DNA from: Chaetoceros tenuissimus
Lineage: Eukaryota; Bacillariophyta; Thalassiosirophyceae; Chaetocerotales; Chaetocerotaceae
DNA length: 64,000 nucleotides
Assembly (NCBI GenBank): GCA_021927905.1
Contig: BLLK01000058.1
Location: 310,001-374,000, forward strand
Reading direction: 5' to 3'
The notes beneath the pieces were generated by a model that worked only from the letters and a program-made list of their open reading frames with translations, was not told where the DNA came from and did not search any database. Position 1 is the first letter of the stretch; every line of letters begins with the position of its first letter. The position numbers were made by a program, and so were the translations under genes. Below, in pieces: positions 23,472 to 35,100 of this stretch.

Positions 23472-24128
23472 ATGAATCAAAACAATGAAGAATCAGTAAT
23501 TGTATCAGATGTTCCACATGATCATTTTGAAATGTCAGACTCAGATGATGAAGGAAACTCTGTCAAGTACAATATACCGGCAAAAGACGAGCTCTACAAT
23601 CCAAATGGCGATGAAGAAGATGAGGCTTATGTATATAAAAATTTGAGAGGTGGAGTCCAGGAAACTGTTCGTGTAAGAAAATTGGAAAATGGTAATGTAG
23701 ACGGTGATGAGAAAAGATTTGATCTAGAGCAAGCAAAATTGATGAAACCTAGGTCAAGTGATGCAATTTTATCGTGTCCTTGTTGCTTTACGATTGTGTG
23801 TATGGACTGTCAAAGACATGAGCGGTATAAAAATCAATTTCGAGCTATGTTCGTAATGAATATCGGTGTTGCATGGGACAAGCATGTCTATCCGGAGAAT
23901 AAAGACGAGAATGACGGAAATGATTTAGAAGAAGAAGAAAGACACGTTTTAAAAAAGGCAAGAAATGAATCGGATAGGATACCCAATCATGACGAAATCA
24001 ACAATAGTGCAAAATCAGAAGAGAATCCATACTATTCTGTCTACTGCAACAGCTGTTTAACTGAAGTTGCGGCACTAGATATGTCAGATGAGGTTTATTA
24101 CTTTTTTGGTTGTCTCGTCTCGGCGTGA
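23472..24128 (+). CDS. EAPP-like (E2F-associated phosphoprotein) zinc protein
   Basis: 218-residue acidic protein. The N-terminal half is rich in D, E and S. The C-terminal half has the family signature: DAILSCPCC (C102, C104, C105), CMDCQRHERYKNQFRAMFV (C110, C113) and YCNSCLTEVAALD (C192, C195) followed by an aromatic-rich end. Together these pairs should bind zinc. In animals EAPP binds E2F-family factors and affects S-phase gene expression; the family is widespread in eukaryotes and its role in algae is unknown. The gene is intronless and has an ATG in good context. A 60-residue acidic insert separates the two halves of the domain. Confidence 0.85.
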   Translation: MNQNNEESVIVSDVPHDHFEMSDSDDEGNSVKYNIPAKDELYNPNGDEEDEAYVYKNLRGGVQETVRVRKLENGNVDGDEKRFDLEQAKLMKPRSSDAILSCPCCFTIVCMDCQRHERYKNQFRAMFVMNIGVAWDKHVYPENKDENDGNDLEEEERHVLKKARNESDRIPNHDEINNSAKSEENPYYSVYCNSCLTEVAALDMSDEVYYFFGCLVSA

Positions 24129-24354
24129 GCGTGAAGTGTTGAAAATTGGTTGTGGTCACAATCCATCAAAAATTCCGTCCTGGGATCGATTGCATTCTTA
24201 AATTACCACGGTACGGTCGCAATCCATCAACATAAATAGACAATAACTTCAAGTTACATTGTATTTCTAGCAAAACTTTGTACTTCATGCATTATTCAGA
24301 ACTCAACTGTTTCGACTTGCAAATCTCCTCCTATTTTACTCGTAAAGCAGACCA
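24129..24354. other. Spacer with a short direct repeat
   Basis: The motif CAATCCATCAA occurs twice (near 24161 and 24218) within similar flanking bases. No gene is seen. Confidence 0.4.
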
Positions 24355-25221
24355 ATGCTATTTATTTATGTTTTAAAGCTGAAAAACAATAATTTCTTTG
24401 TTGGGACAACCAATTCTATGACCCATACAATGCACACACACATGAATGGGACCGCCTCAGCTTGGACAAAACTCCACAAACCACTGCTTCTTGTGAAACA
24501 AGTGGAGTGCATACGTGGCTTGAATCCAACTCTTCAAGAAGATTTGTATGTAAAACAACTCATGCTAGACCATGGCTTTGATAAAGTAAGAGGAGGATCA
24601 TATCTAGGAGTAGAGCTGACTACACTAGAAAAAACCTCTTTATCAAAAGAGATCTGGTTCGCTGATCGTTGCTGCTGCAAGTGTGGTCGTCGCAGCCATG
24701 TAACTGAAAACTGTACTGCGATTGTTGATATTCATGGTAATGAAATTGTTACTACCATACAAAAAACGACAGATGATAGTTGCGAGACTTCTAAAGACAT
24801 TTGGGACGAGTATAATACAGTTGCCAGAGCAATGCTAGAATCCGATCAGGTTGACAAAAGGATCAAGGATTGTATTAACGCGACACAAAATGTAATCGAA
24901 ATATCGCAGAGTAAAGCAACCAAGTTTAAACTTGAAACTGATCAGCACTTTCGTAAACCGAGTATTGTAACCCCAACCGCTACAAATAGTACTTCAATCG
25001 GAGATACAGATACAAGAAGTAGTGATAACGATTCGTCATCTGACATTTCTTCTGTCAGAACTATTGATGCATCCAACGACAATGTTCGAGGAATTTTCCG
25101 TCGCATTGGAGATACAAAGGTAAACAGTCCATGTGCTCGTTGTGGCAGAATAAGCCATCACAGATCCAATTGTTATGAGCGTTTTGATATTCATGGATTT
25201 GACATCAGTGACTGTTTTTGA
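24355..25221 (+). CDS. GIY-YIG-like protein with two CCHC zinc knuckles
   Basis: 288 residues. The N-terminal 90 residues match a GIY-YIG-like fold: IYVLKL, then FFVGT for the second motif, HMNGTASAWTKLHKP, and a C-terminal HGFDKVRGGSY helix-turn. The usual helix arginine before HxxG is not obvious and the second motif tyrosine is F, so nuclease activity is doubtful. Two zinc knuckles of the exact CX2CX4HX4C pattern follow: C107, C110, H115, C120 and C260, C263, H268, C273. Each is followed by a DIHG motif, so the knuckle-DIHG module is duplicated, separated by a charged, Ser/Thr-rich linker. A role in nucleic-acid binding is likely, the target unknown. Similar GIY-YIG domains with a VRGGSY ending occur in large DNA viruses and algae; transfer is possible but unproven. 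Confidence 0.75.
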   Translation: MLFIYVLKLKNNNFFVGTTNSMTHTMHTHMNGTASAWTKLHKPLLLVKQVECIRGLNPTLQEDLYVKQLMLDHGFDKVRGGSYLGVELTTLEKTSLSKEIWFADRCCCKCGRRSHVTENCTAIVDIHGNEIVTTIQKTTDDSCETSKDIWDEYNTVARAMLESDQVDKRIKDCINATQNVIEISQSKATKFKLETDQHFRKPSIVTPTATNSTSIGDTDTRSSDNDSSSDISSVRTIDASNDNVRGIFRRIGDTKVNSPCARCGRISHHRSNCYERFDIHGFDISDCF

Positions 25222-25325
25222 CATATCGATCTTACACCTCAAATCTTTTAGTATGATTGCAAGATAGATGGTACATAAAAGACTGGATACATCATTAGAA
25301 CCTTTAAACTAGAAATAGTGTTGAC

Positions 25326-26186
25326 CTATTTTCTTCTTCTTCTTCGCATTCCTTCAGGGCGAATTAAAAGCGAATCGATAAGCCAACAATCGTCCTCTTC
25401 CATGCCATCAGTACTCAAAAAAAAGTTAACATTTGTAAAGTCGTTACCACCTGGAGATCTCAATCTTGCAGTGTAAAAAGCCTTCTTCCCATCATGACTG
25501 TAGTCTCCCTTCTCAATGATGACTTCGTCATGATTGAAAAGAATCTTGTACTCATATTCCTCTTTCAAGAAAGCTGCATATTCAGCAGGTGTCATCTGCT
25601 CAACATCAATGGCTTGTGAAATCGCCGACCCTGGTGAACTGTATCCAAACAAAATTTCAATTCCATAATCATTAGATGGAACATCATTATTGTTCAAAGC
25701 CTCTAATACAAGGGTAACTACTTCTCCAGCAGTGAGCTCGCTGTCAGGTACAGTCTTTGGTGGCTCATACACCTTTGGTTTTGCTGCCTCTTCCTCTTCA
25801 TCATCGTCCTCACCTGGCTTTCCTAGCAACTCTACAAAACCTCCAGCAGTCTCAAGTACACGTTCATCGAGTTCGCGATATACTTGATCATCAGAGAGAC
25901 TGACATCATCGACGTCTTCTTCATCCAAAAGCTCCTCTTCATCATCTTCATCAAGTTCTTTTAAATCCGCGTCATCAAGCTGGATATTACGCTGCGCAAG
26001 AATCTTTGCAAAGTCTGATGCCAGAGATAGACCCTCTTCATCTCCGGCAGAATCGCCATCGTCTGGAGTTGAGAAAAGAAGAGTGTTGGTGCATCCTTTT
26101 GTGATGGTGTTGGAAGTGGAAGTCATAGGTGCGAATGCATCACACCTCAAGACCTGTGATAGAAATAATAGCATGCAGACTTTCAT
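25326..26186 (-). CDS. Plastid-targeted acidic protein of unknown function
   Basis: 286 residues. An N-terminal hydrophobic signal is followed by CDAFAP (about 15-20), a close match to the diatom ASAFAP plastid-import motif. Residues about 45-130 are very acidic (runs of D and E). The C-terminal 130 residues (from ELTAGEVVTLVLEAL) form a conserved-looking globular part with NDYGIEILFGYSSPGSAI and end in a basic GMRRRRRK tail. The fold may be NTF2/DUF4864-like, which is only a guess. The protein most likely resides in the plastid stroma. Confidence 0.75.
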   Translation of the reverse strand: MKVCMLLFLSQVLRCDAFAPMTSTSNTITKGCTNTLLFSTPDDGDSAGDEEGLSLASDFAKILAQRNIQLDDADLKELDEDDEEELLDEEDVDDVSLSDDQVYRELDERVLETAGGFVELLGKPGEDDDEEEEAAKPKVYEPPKTVPDSELTAGEVVTLVLEALNNNDVPSNDYGIEILFGYSSPGSAISQAIDVEQMTPAEYAAFLKEEYEYKILFNHDEVIIEKGDYSHDGKKAFYTARLRSPGGNDFTNVNFFLSTDGMEEDDCWLIDSLLIRPEGMRRRRRK

Positions 26187-26868
26187 GTTGATAGCTTGTG
26201 TATATATTTTCGATATTTATATACTCTAACAACTTATATGGAAGTATTTATGATGACACCGGTAATTACAAAAAGTTGATGGAGGAGTGTGAAGATCTCT
26301 CCTCTGTAGAAGATCCATCGATCAAACCCGAACCGGACCGAGGCTACGGGAATTCACGTTTCGACGGGGTTTATTGGAAAAATCTCAAAAATACTTCAGA
26401 AAAATGGCATCATCATCATTTTTATTTTTTATTTGTATTACTGTAAGTATTGATTTTAAACCAGTTCAGTCTATTGAATTTTGCAAGGACATTGTTAGTG
26501 AAATATTTTCTTATATATTCCAAGAAAAGGCAAGGTTGAGGTTAGATAGTGCCGTCTAAATTACTATTATAAAAAGGAGTTTTTACGTAGTGAACGCACC
26601 CACTTCTTAATTTGATGGAATAACACAGCTCGTAATAATTGAATCGAAATAATGAATAGACTCGTATATTACTTTACTAAACCTATAAATAAGGTTTTGT
26701 GTTGATTTTATTCGTTATCCTAGCTAAATATATTCCACATACTTTAGTTGTAAACGAACAAAGTTTTCTCGAAATACATCATGCTTGTTTTCATGTCCCA
26801 GCACATTTTCCAACATTCCTATCAATGGAAATTCAATAAGCCATATAATTACTCTCCCAGTTTCACTT
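26187..26868. other. Intergenic, between two minus-strand genes
   Basis: No supported gene. Short plus-strand open stretches here have no domain or codon pattern that argues for coding. Confidence 0.45.
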
Positions 26869-27477
26869 TTAACACTCAAATTCTAAACATTTGTCAAAGT
26901 ATTCCCTTTCTTTTTTCTTTTTATTTGTAAACATATTCCTAAGACCTCTTGTCAGTTTTTCTATCTTTTCATCTTTTTCAAATTTGTACAGTTGAGATGA
27001 AGTTTCTAATCGTTCCCGTTTGCTTTGTTTCACTTTCTTGATGCCCTTAGTTATCTCACTGGCCCCATGAACTTGCTTCAATATCTCGAAACGAGCCTGT
27101 TCAGGTATTCTGCACTCTAAAGAATGACGTATTTGACCTTCCCTCTCCTTTTCGTAGGCATCGATGGGACACGCCGCCACATTATATGGATCCCAATCTA
27201 TGGTCACAGGTGCACCGCTACTAACAGCTGGATTGTCTCCTAAAATCATTTGATGCGATCGAACTTCTACATCACCAAAGGTCAAACGAAAGGCAACTGT
27301 TTTTTCCTTCTTCACAATACCTTCGTTCAGTAGTGATTCCTTTTGAGATTTCACCACGAGGGCACTTTTGCCTTTGCTCGGCGGTAATGAAAATCTTCTA
27401 TTGTCTGCAACTGTCGAAAGTGAAGTTCTATTACTTCTTGCACTCCTCTCTGATGAATCAAATTGCTTTAGACTCAT
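26869..27477 (-). CDS. Conserved diatom-type hypothetical protein
   Basis: 202 residues. A basic, Ser-rich N-terminus leads to VAFRLTFGDVEVRSHQMILGDNPAVSSGAPVTIDW in pieces, with the core HQMILGDNPAVSSGAPV at about residues 75-92. The LGDNP-x-V-x-x-G-x-P pattern followed by a YEKERE helix is one that I recognise as recurring in many uncharacterised diatom proteins. The C-terminal third is charged and helical (KKVKQSKRERLE to KKKKEREYFDKCLEFEC). Function is unknown. Single exon with a normal ATG. Confidence 0.7.
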   Translation of the reverse strand: MSLKQFDSSERSARSNRTSLSTVADNRRFSLPPSKGKSALVVKSQKESLLNEGIVKKEKTVAFRLTFGDVEVRSHQMILGDNPAVSSGAPVTIDWDPYNVAACPIDAYEKEREGQIRHSLECRIPEQARFEILKQVHGASEITKGIKKVKQSKRERLETSSQLYKFEKDEKIEKLTRGLRNMFTNKKKKEREYFDKCLEFEC

Positions 27478-28193
27478 GGTTTATTCAATCTTATCACTTG
27501 TGGTTCTAAGTCAAAATGAGGTGTTACTAAATGCTATTCCCTTGACTAGAATGAATGATGCCAAACAATGCAGTCCTTTATCTGTTTCTTGATCACTATG
27601 GTAGAGTAGTGACAGAATTCTGAATTAATGAGGAATTGAGAATGCAGACAAAATAGGAATGCAGTATTAGTTTTTTTAGAGCGTTGAGAACATCAAACAG
27701 TCGTGGCGTGCATAATGCAATTTTTCTTCCATCAAATCAGCCAATCGGAATTAAGAATTTTAAAATTCATCAGCACTTGTGCGTCACTGTCTACTGACTG
27801 TCACAATATCAGAAAATAGCCTATTTAGTTTGAAAGTTTTCGCATAAAAATAAACGACAGCATAACGGTACACTCAATGCTCATCTTCTTTGATGTTTTG
27901 CCTTTAGAGGACTGTTTTCTACTCCTACCCTAAACTCCGTAAGGTAATAGGAATCTGGGAATATGTATCGCCTATTGTAAAGAAAGAAGCAAGAACTTTC
28001 TGCGCTCTAAAAATTACAGCTACACTACATTGCCATGAAGGAACTAAACTGATTTTTTCAGACAAGGTCTTGACACTGCTGCTTCACGATCTATTTTCAC
28101 TAATCTTTCTATACAAATGCATTCTTATAATTTACAATATAATTATTTTTACAATACACTCATACCCTTCTTTTCATGCAAATAACTAAACTC
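27478..28193. other. Intergenic region of about 0.7 kb
   Basis: No gene or RNA feature was recognised. It contains the promoter side of the 26869-27477 gene and the 3' side of the next minus-strand gene. Confidence 0.45.
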
Positions 28194-29669
28194 TTAGCCA
28201 AGATTAGAATGAGATTGAAGATGCACCTGTTTCGGAATCTTCCATCGACTATTTTGCTGGTTTCCACCAGTAGTAGTGGAAAATGTTGTGAGAGAGCTCA
28301 TACTTCCACTTGTCGCCTGATTATTGGCTAGTGTTAGTGACTTTCTCTTCTGCATCAGCAAATTGTTCATTTCTTTAGCACGCCTTTCACGCTCCAAATG
28401 CAAACTGCCTAGCATACTATTGAAAGGTTTATATGTATCTACAGCATCCATGTCCTCATTATCGTGAACATCCTCATCGCCCATCTGATCAATATCTTCC
28501 TGATGAGTATGGCTTTCCTCAAGCAGCTTTTGTTGTTGCATGATATCTTGCCCGGCATTACGTTCCTCCTCCTCTTGTATATCTGCACGTTCCATTTCTT
28601 CAATACTAACTGTACTGAGACGCTTGAGAGGACGTTGATGGATCATGTCATTATTGATTTCTATACCCACTTTCGGATTCATTGGATTTTGATACAAGCT
28701 CCCAAATTCAACATCGCTACTTCCTACACTGCTGAGACGTGTGTTGGCACTCCCAGCTGTTGCATCAACCGAAAGAAAAGAGCGTGGGCGTTTGCGGAGA
28801 AAGTTTCTCTTTAGTTCATATGATTGTTGAGGTTCCACTCCTTGTCGTTGCTGGATACCCTGTAACGGAATGAATGATGTGCTGTCGGTTGTGGCACAGT
28901 CTGATAGTCCTGTGGTCGAAGATGCAAACTCCGAAGCATAACCTTCAGATTCATCGCCATAGCCTTCAGTTTCAATGTATCCATCTTCTTTTTCTTTAGC
29001 GTAAGCTCCAATCGATAGCTTCATAGGATAGGGCTCCTCCTCTTTATGTTCTACGACGCACTCATCGCTTTTTTGGTCAAATTCATGGTCATAGCCTTCC
29101 TCTTTCTCTTCTCGGATACACAGTCTCTTGATATATTTGCCATTGATGGAAGAATTGAAGGAAGAACAGGTCGCATCAATACTATCTCCTTCAATATTGC
29201 TGAGAGTACGTTTCTGCCCGATTTCCCTCCCTAGTAATGATTTCTGGTATGTCAAGAAGCTCTTATTGGACGGTGCAGTATTGAAGGATGATTCGGAGGT
29301 AGCATAGGACCGATTTCGGTAGAGTTGCTTTGGCTGCATTGTATTGAATGTAAAGGGTTGCGGCTGTTGATATTGAAATAAATGTTGCGGATTGATATGT
29401 TGACCCATGGCGACAGGATGATTATTCATCATGGGACTGTCTGTCATGCTCATGCTATTCATGTTTGGTTCAAAATTCACATGAGCACTGTTCATCATGG
29501 GAACATCTCCAAAAGCTTGTTGCTGTACACCAGCTTGAAATACGGCTTGATTTTGAAAAAACGACGGCGGTTGTTCTTGCTCGTCCTGATCGTCTTGCAT
29601 ATTGTAATCGGGTATTGGGATAGGTGCAGGTCTAGTTTGTGTTGAAAGTGGACCAGTTGTAAAGTTCAT
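28194..29669 (-). CDS. Low-complexity, probably nuclear, disordered protein
   Basis: 491 residues, single exon. The N-terminal 130 residues are rich in M, N, Q and P, then come Ser/Asp-rich segments with scattered basic clusters (LKRNFLRKRPRSF, RPLKRLSTVS) and acidic runs. A short helical segment near the C-terminus (LHLERERRAKEMNNLLMQKRKS) is the most conserved-looking part. No domain was recognised. Composition suggests an intrinsically disordered regulatory protein; RPLKRLSTVS and RKRPRSFLS look like kinase sites. Confidence 0.65.
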   Translation of the reverse strand: MNFTTGPLSTQTRPAPIPIPDYNMQDDQDEQEQPPSFFQNQAVFQAGVQQQAFGDVPMMNSAHVNFEPNMNSMSMTDSPMMNNHPVAMGQHINPQHLFQYQQPQPFTFNTMQPKQLYRNRSYATSESSFNTAPSNKSFLTYQKSLLGREIGQKRTLSNIEGDSIDATCSSFNSSINGKYIKRLCIREEKEEGYDHEFDQKSDECVVEHKEEEPYPMKLSIGAYAKEKEDGYIETEGYGDESEGYASEFASSTTGLSDCATTDSTSFIPLQGIQQRQGVEPQQSYELKRNFLRKRPRSFLSVDATAGSANTRLSSVGSSDVEFGSLYQNPMNPKVGIEINNDMIHQRPLKRLSTVSIEEMERADIQEEEERNAGQDIMQQQKLLEESHTHQEDIDQMGDEDVHDNEDMDAVDTYKPFNSMLGSLHLERERRAKEMNNLLMQKRKSLTLANNQATSGSMSSLTTFSTTTGGNQQNSRWKIPKQVHLQSHSNLG

Positions 29670-30688
29670 AACCGTTCTATTAGAATTCTATGATGAGGGA
29701 TTCACTTAAGAAGCCTTGGATGTATTATTTCTTCTGTCTACTTTTGACGAAATTGTATTGGTAGTACTGTTTGTAGTATGTGTCTCTAGGTCTGGTAACA
29801 GGTAATTCACAAAAAGTGAAGGACTAGTATTTCTTGGAAAAAAGTTGTAAGTAATTTACGCGTTGTCTCTATAGAGAGAAGGGTATGATTTGAATACGCG
29901 TATATAGCTATTCAATTGAATAAAAGAAAAGTTGTAAGATTTGATTGTCAGTAGGTAATGAGATATTGTAATCATGAATCATGTATGTATTACGCAATGA
30001 TTCCTGGTTCTTCCGGACGGTTGAAGCCAAGCTGTTGATCAGACGTAGAAACGAAGCAGAAATCAACATGAATGATTCCTCTTGACGCTCACCTCTCAAT
30101 CCCACTGATTTCGAATGACAGAATGAACTTTCAGAACCTCTCAGAGAAAGGAAGGCTGCTCTAATCACTACCTTTCTCCCTCCCTCCCACAGGTTGGGAA
30201 TTGCTGTCAATTCAAATTGAAGTACTTACACTTTGCGAATCTGATGTGACTTTTGCAGATGCCTTATTTTCGAGTGATCCCTTTGACTTGTCTACTTTTG
30301 CTTTGCTGTTTTATGTATTGAGGGAAAGCAACGTTACATTTATGATGAATGTAATAGACTCAATGATGGTTCTGGTTCATGGTTTTCATCGCTTGTTTTC
30401 ATGATCATCGATGATGTTCCTTTTGCATTCAAATTGACCGTGTCAAAAATGGCCTAAATTGACAGCATCTAATATAGCTTCAGTCTTGAGAAGTTGAGCG
30501 AGCGTTGCAAGGAGGGCCAGCAACAGTCCAAAACACAACAAGCAAGCACAGAGCGCAAAGCAAAGCAACTTTGTAACAAACAACACCAATAACACCAATC
30601 CCTACCATCGTCATAGTCATTCCTTTCTCCATCAAACAGAAGGTAGAATCCAAAGACACACAACCAAAAAAAAATATAGAAATAAAAA
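29670..30688. other. Intergenic region of about 1 kb
   Basis: No convincing gene. Short open stretches on both strands near 29908-30404 lack any domain. The right end (30450-30688) should hold the promoter of the small membrane protein. Confidence 0.45.
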
Positions 30689-30919
30689 ATGAATACTCGC
30701 CAAAAAATCCAAGCGATCCTTATCCTCCTTCTTACATTTATCGCATTCGCAAATTACCACAAGGGAACCGGATCTACCGCATGGATCCAAATCGCGTCCA
30801 TCATCGTCATGATTATGTTTGGACTCCTCTTTGATGTTGCCTTCACTGATAGCTCTAGTTTTATCTTTGATCCTGATGCAGATAACTGGAGACGCAAGAC
30901 TGAAGCTGTTTCATCTTAA
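30689..30919 (+). CDS. Small two-pass membrane protein
   Basis: 76 residues with two hydrophobic segments (about 8-22 and 33-51), a short connecting loop, and a polar C-terminal tail (DPDADNWRRKTEAVSS). The ATG is preceded by an A-rich leader. GC content rises inside the ORF compared with its flanks, which supports real coding. Family not recognised; small proteins of this shape are often subunits of ER or organelle membrane complexes. Confidence 0.6.
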   Translation: MNTRQKIQAILILLLTFIAFANYHKGTGSTAWIQIASIIVMIMFGLLFDVAFTDSSSFIFDPDADNWRRKTEAVSS

Positions 30920-32157
30920 GTATAGACTAGTGCTAGTCTAAAAAGAAAGGACTATTTTGAGGAAATGTTGATAATGGAATGGATTAAGAGCTTAGTAAAT
31001 GCTTGAGGAATTTGTATGGATATAGGAGGATGAAAATGCTGTATAATACAGTATTTATGGATGTTTCCAAAAGTGAGAGCTAGAATGTGGATCATGACTA
31101 CTATGGATTGGATAGTAGGATTCATGTTTTGTTTTCTTTTTGCATAGTTTGGAACGGAACTATTTTTGCATTTTTAATGTTAAATTAACTACAAATCATT
31201 TAAAAACTTTGATCTTTATATATATATATCTTTGACGAAAAGGCGTGAAAGAACGAGGAGTTGACTCGTCTGACTTCCGAGAAGGGTCCATGCCGTAGAT
31301 ATTCTATTGTACTGCGTAAGAATTGCATGCCATCATTACTATTATCTAAAAGAGTAAATCACACGGACTTCATGAGGCTTTAGACATACATAGACAAGTC
31401 GAAATAGGTATAAAATTTGTTCTTTGATTTACTTGAACTTCAGTAGACAGCTTTTGTAAAAGGGTGACGAAGGATATGGCCCTTTTACATTTTTATAAAC
31501 ATCCAATTCAAACAAATATATGGTAATATTTATGCATCCATTTGAAGCGAATCAATAAGATATAATGTATGAATTTTCGGGTTATGGCGCATACAGCAAT
31601 TTTCTTTAGAGAAAAAAATTCTTCCATTGAATAAGGCACCGTGGATTCAGACAAGTCGAAGTTAATCGTTGGGCCAAAGCTTTATTCGCATATTAAAGAA
31701 TCAGTTTGAAAAGTTTGCATGAATTCAATCAATAGGTAGTAGGATTAAATGATGAAACAATGCCCTTGACAATGCCAAGAAAAGATGATGTGAACAATGA
31801 CAGTATATCTAGCTAGCCGATTAATTAATTTCTTTTTGGCTAGGAAATTGCAGGTATTCCCTGTCAAAAAGCCTGTTCCAGGAAAACTGAAATGTGAGCT
31901 GGCAAACCATCATTTTTGAACCTGTTTTTGAAGTGCATCACTTCCACATAACTTCTTTTCATTCATCACAAAAGCTCGGTTGTCCTATTACACTGGATAT
32001 CTATTTGATCTAATAGCATTTTGTTTGGAAGCGGTGCAGAGTTAAGCACAATCCACTTTAATTCCAGACTAGTGCAACAAAAATTCTACTACGACGTAGC
32101 GACGTAGCTGTCATTTCTATCTGATTAAACACATCTACGTATTGAAATATAAAAATC
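30920..32157. other. Gene-poor stretch of 1.2 kb
   Basis: No coding region is supported. A short TA repeat lies at about 31217-31229. A small RNA gene could be present but none was recognised by eye. Confidence 0.4.
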
Positions 32158-35100
32158 ATGATCTTTTCCAAATCAACTTTACTTCTCCTCGTTGGAGGTA
32201 TGGCTTCGTCTCAAGCATTTCAACTGCAAAATACAAGAATGTCGCTTCCATCCTTTAATTCAGCTTCCATCATGAAGCAAACTAGTTTCATTGCAACCTC
32301 TTCTTCCAAGAGTAATAAACTTGATGTAATCTCAAGATCAACTCAGAGAAGCAGGCGATCAAATAAAGCTTCATCTACTTCTCTCTCCATGATTTTTGAA
32401 CGCATGTCCGAAGAATGTATTGGAGCACTTGTCACTGCTCAAAATGAAGCAGCACGCCTAGGTCAACCAACTGTAGGTACTGAAATTATGACCATTGGAA
32501 TTGTAGATAGGCCTGAAAATGCAAGAAGATCTTTGAAGAATGCAGGAATAACTCTACGTAAAACAAAGAGAACAGCAGAAGATATGTTTCAACCAGAAGA
32601 TGGTGAGGATTCCAAAGCATCATTTGGGTCCATGTTCAACATGAATAAGAAAGCTCGCGATGTCGAATTGCCATTTACACCTGCTCTCAAGAGAACTTTG
32701 AATAATGCAGGCAGAATTGCAGATAAGATGGAAGGGTCAAGTGGCAGCATCATTAAGAGTGAGCATGTTCTTTTGTCACTTTTAGAGTGGGAAAATGAAA
32801 ATGTAAATGAGTCTGCATCAAAACTAGACAAAGATGGTTATGCGAAGGGTACCTTGGCTGTTTTCATGCAAATGGATGGTCTAGGTGATTCCTTCTCCGC
32901 AACTGAATTCTGTAGAACACTTGTAAAAGACTTGAAGGAAGCAGCAGATGATGATATGGAACTTGTAAGTGGTGCAAAAAGTAGCGGAAATACTCCAACC
33001 TTGAGTGAATGTGGAGTAGATCTTACCGAAGCTGCCATGAATGGAGAACTTGATGAAGTGTTTGGTAGGGATGAAGAAATTCGTTCATCTCTTCGTACCT
33101 TGGTACGACGCAGAAAAAATAACCGTAAGTAATTGCAGCGTTCATTCCTAACATATGACGCATAAAATGCAGTCGATTTTTTAATTGCTAACTATCTCTT
33201 CACTCACTCTTTCTAACAATCTCTTCACTCACTCCTTCCAGCATGTCTAATGGGCGAGCCGGGAGTAGGCAAAACTGGTGAGTTTATTCATATCCCATAT
33301 TGTATAGATTTGTGAACAGTATTGTGGAAGAATTACTAATACAATTGAATTATAGCGATTGCTGAAGGGATTGCACAGATTCTTGCAGCGCCAAAAATGC
33401 TTGAAAAGGCAGATGAGATATTTGAAAAGAATGAAGATGGCGAATTTTTGGATCCTCAACGTATTAGAAGACTCGAAGTTTTGGCAAAACAATGTCCAGC
33501 TAGATTGAAGGGTTACAGAGTGATTACACTTGAGTTGGCGAATCTTGTTGCTGGAACTAAGTACCGTGGAGAATTTGAAGAGAGACTTCAATCAATTATC
33601 GATGAAGTAACGGATGAAGCTGCACCACCTACAATTCTTTTTATTGATGAGATTCATACTTTAGTTGGGGCGGGAAGTGCCGAGGGAGGAATTGATGCAG
33701 CCAATATTCTTAAGCCTGCACTGGCTCGTGGTAAATTGCAAGTAATCGGAGCAACTACAATCGCAGAATATCGCAAATATATTGAAAAGGATATGGCTCT
33801 AGAAAGACGTCTTCAGCCAGTTATGGTAAAGGAGCCATCCGTTTCGCAGACGGTTGGAATTCTAGAAGCCATTGCATCAAAATATGAAGAACATCACAGT
33901 GTGAAGTATACACCTGCCAGTCTTGAAGCTGCAGCAAAGCTAAGTGAACGCTATGTAACTGATAGATTCCTTCCAGATAAAGCAATTGATTTGCTAGATG
34001 AAGCTGGGGCACTTGTACATATGGATCATGCATTTGATATGCTTACTGTCGAAGCTGGAACTGAACCACTTGTAGACGAACACACAGTTGCAAGAATTAT
34101 TTCAGAATGGTCCAACATTCCTATTGGAAAGCTAGAGTCAGATGAAACTGAGCGTCTCATGGCGCTTGAAAATGAATTAGAAAATCGTGTCAAAGGACAA
34201 GCTCGTGCAGTGAAGGCTGTATCCAGAGCAGTAAGACGCGCAAGATCTGGATTACGAGATACCACTAGACCAGTTGCTAGTTTTATGTTTTGTGGTCCAA
34301 CGGTAAGTAATCATATCCACATTTACACAAGAACTTTGAACCTTTGATCCATGTCTAATGTATTTTGTAGGGTGTAGGTAAAACTGAGCTTTGCAAAACA
34401 CTTGCTGAAACTTATTTTGGAAGTGAGAAGGATATGGTTCGAATCGACATGTCAGAATACATGGAGAAACATAGTGTTAGTAGACTCACTGGTCCGCCTC
34501 CAGGTAAGATACAAAGTTTAAACATTTCTGTCTAGGAACGAGTATGATCTAACTCTATCATTAAATTTTAGGTTACGTTGGATATGAAGAGGGTGGACAA
34601 TTGACCGAAGCAGTTCGAAGAAGCCCTCATTCTGTTGTACTTCTTGACGAGCTTGAAAAGGGACATAGTGATGTTCTCAATATTCTTCTCCAAATTATGG
34701 AAGATGGTATGTTGACTGATGGCAAGGGACGTACTGTCAATTTCAAGAATACCATTCTTGTCATGACTAGTAATGTTGGTAGTAAGCGTATTCTGGAAGT
34801 TGCGAACAATAGAGGAAGTTCACCATCCCCAGCCGCTCCTTCTATCGATCCATTAAAGCCTGATGAAGTCATGACCAGACTGCAAAAGAGCCCAAAGGCG
34901 ATGGCTATGATGATGGAAGCTACAACCGATCCAGAAATCATGAGAGCGATGCAAACTGCTATGGGAGGTTCCCCTGCGGACTTATTACAGTTAGGTCAGG
35001 CGAATCCTCGTGTTGCAGATTTCCTCAGAAGATTATGGACTGTACTGAATGAAACTGAAGGGGATTCTTCTCTTATAGACCAACCAAATGGAAGCGGCAA

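Noticed and set aside
29908-30404. Overlapping short frames on both strands proposed as genes
   Set aside because: No domain, no splice context and no composition unlike the intergenic background.
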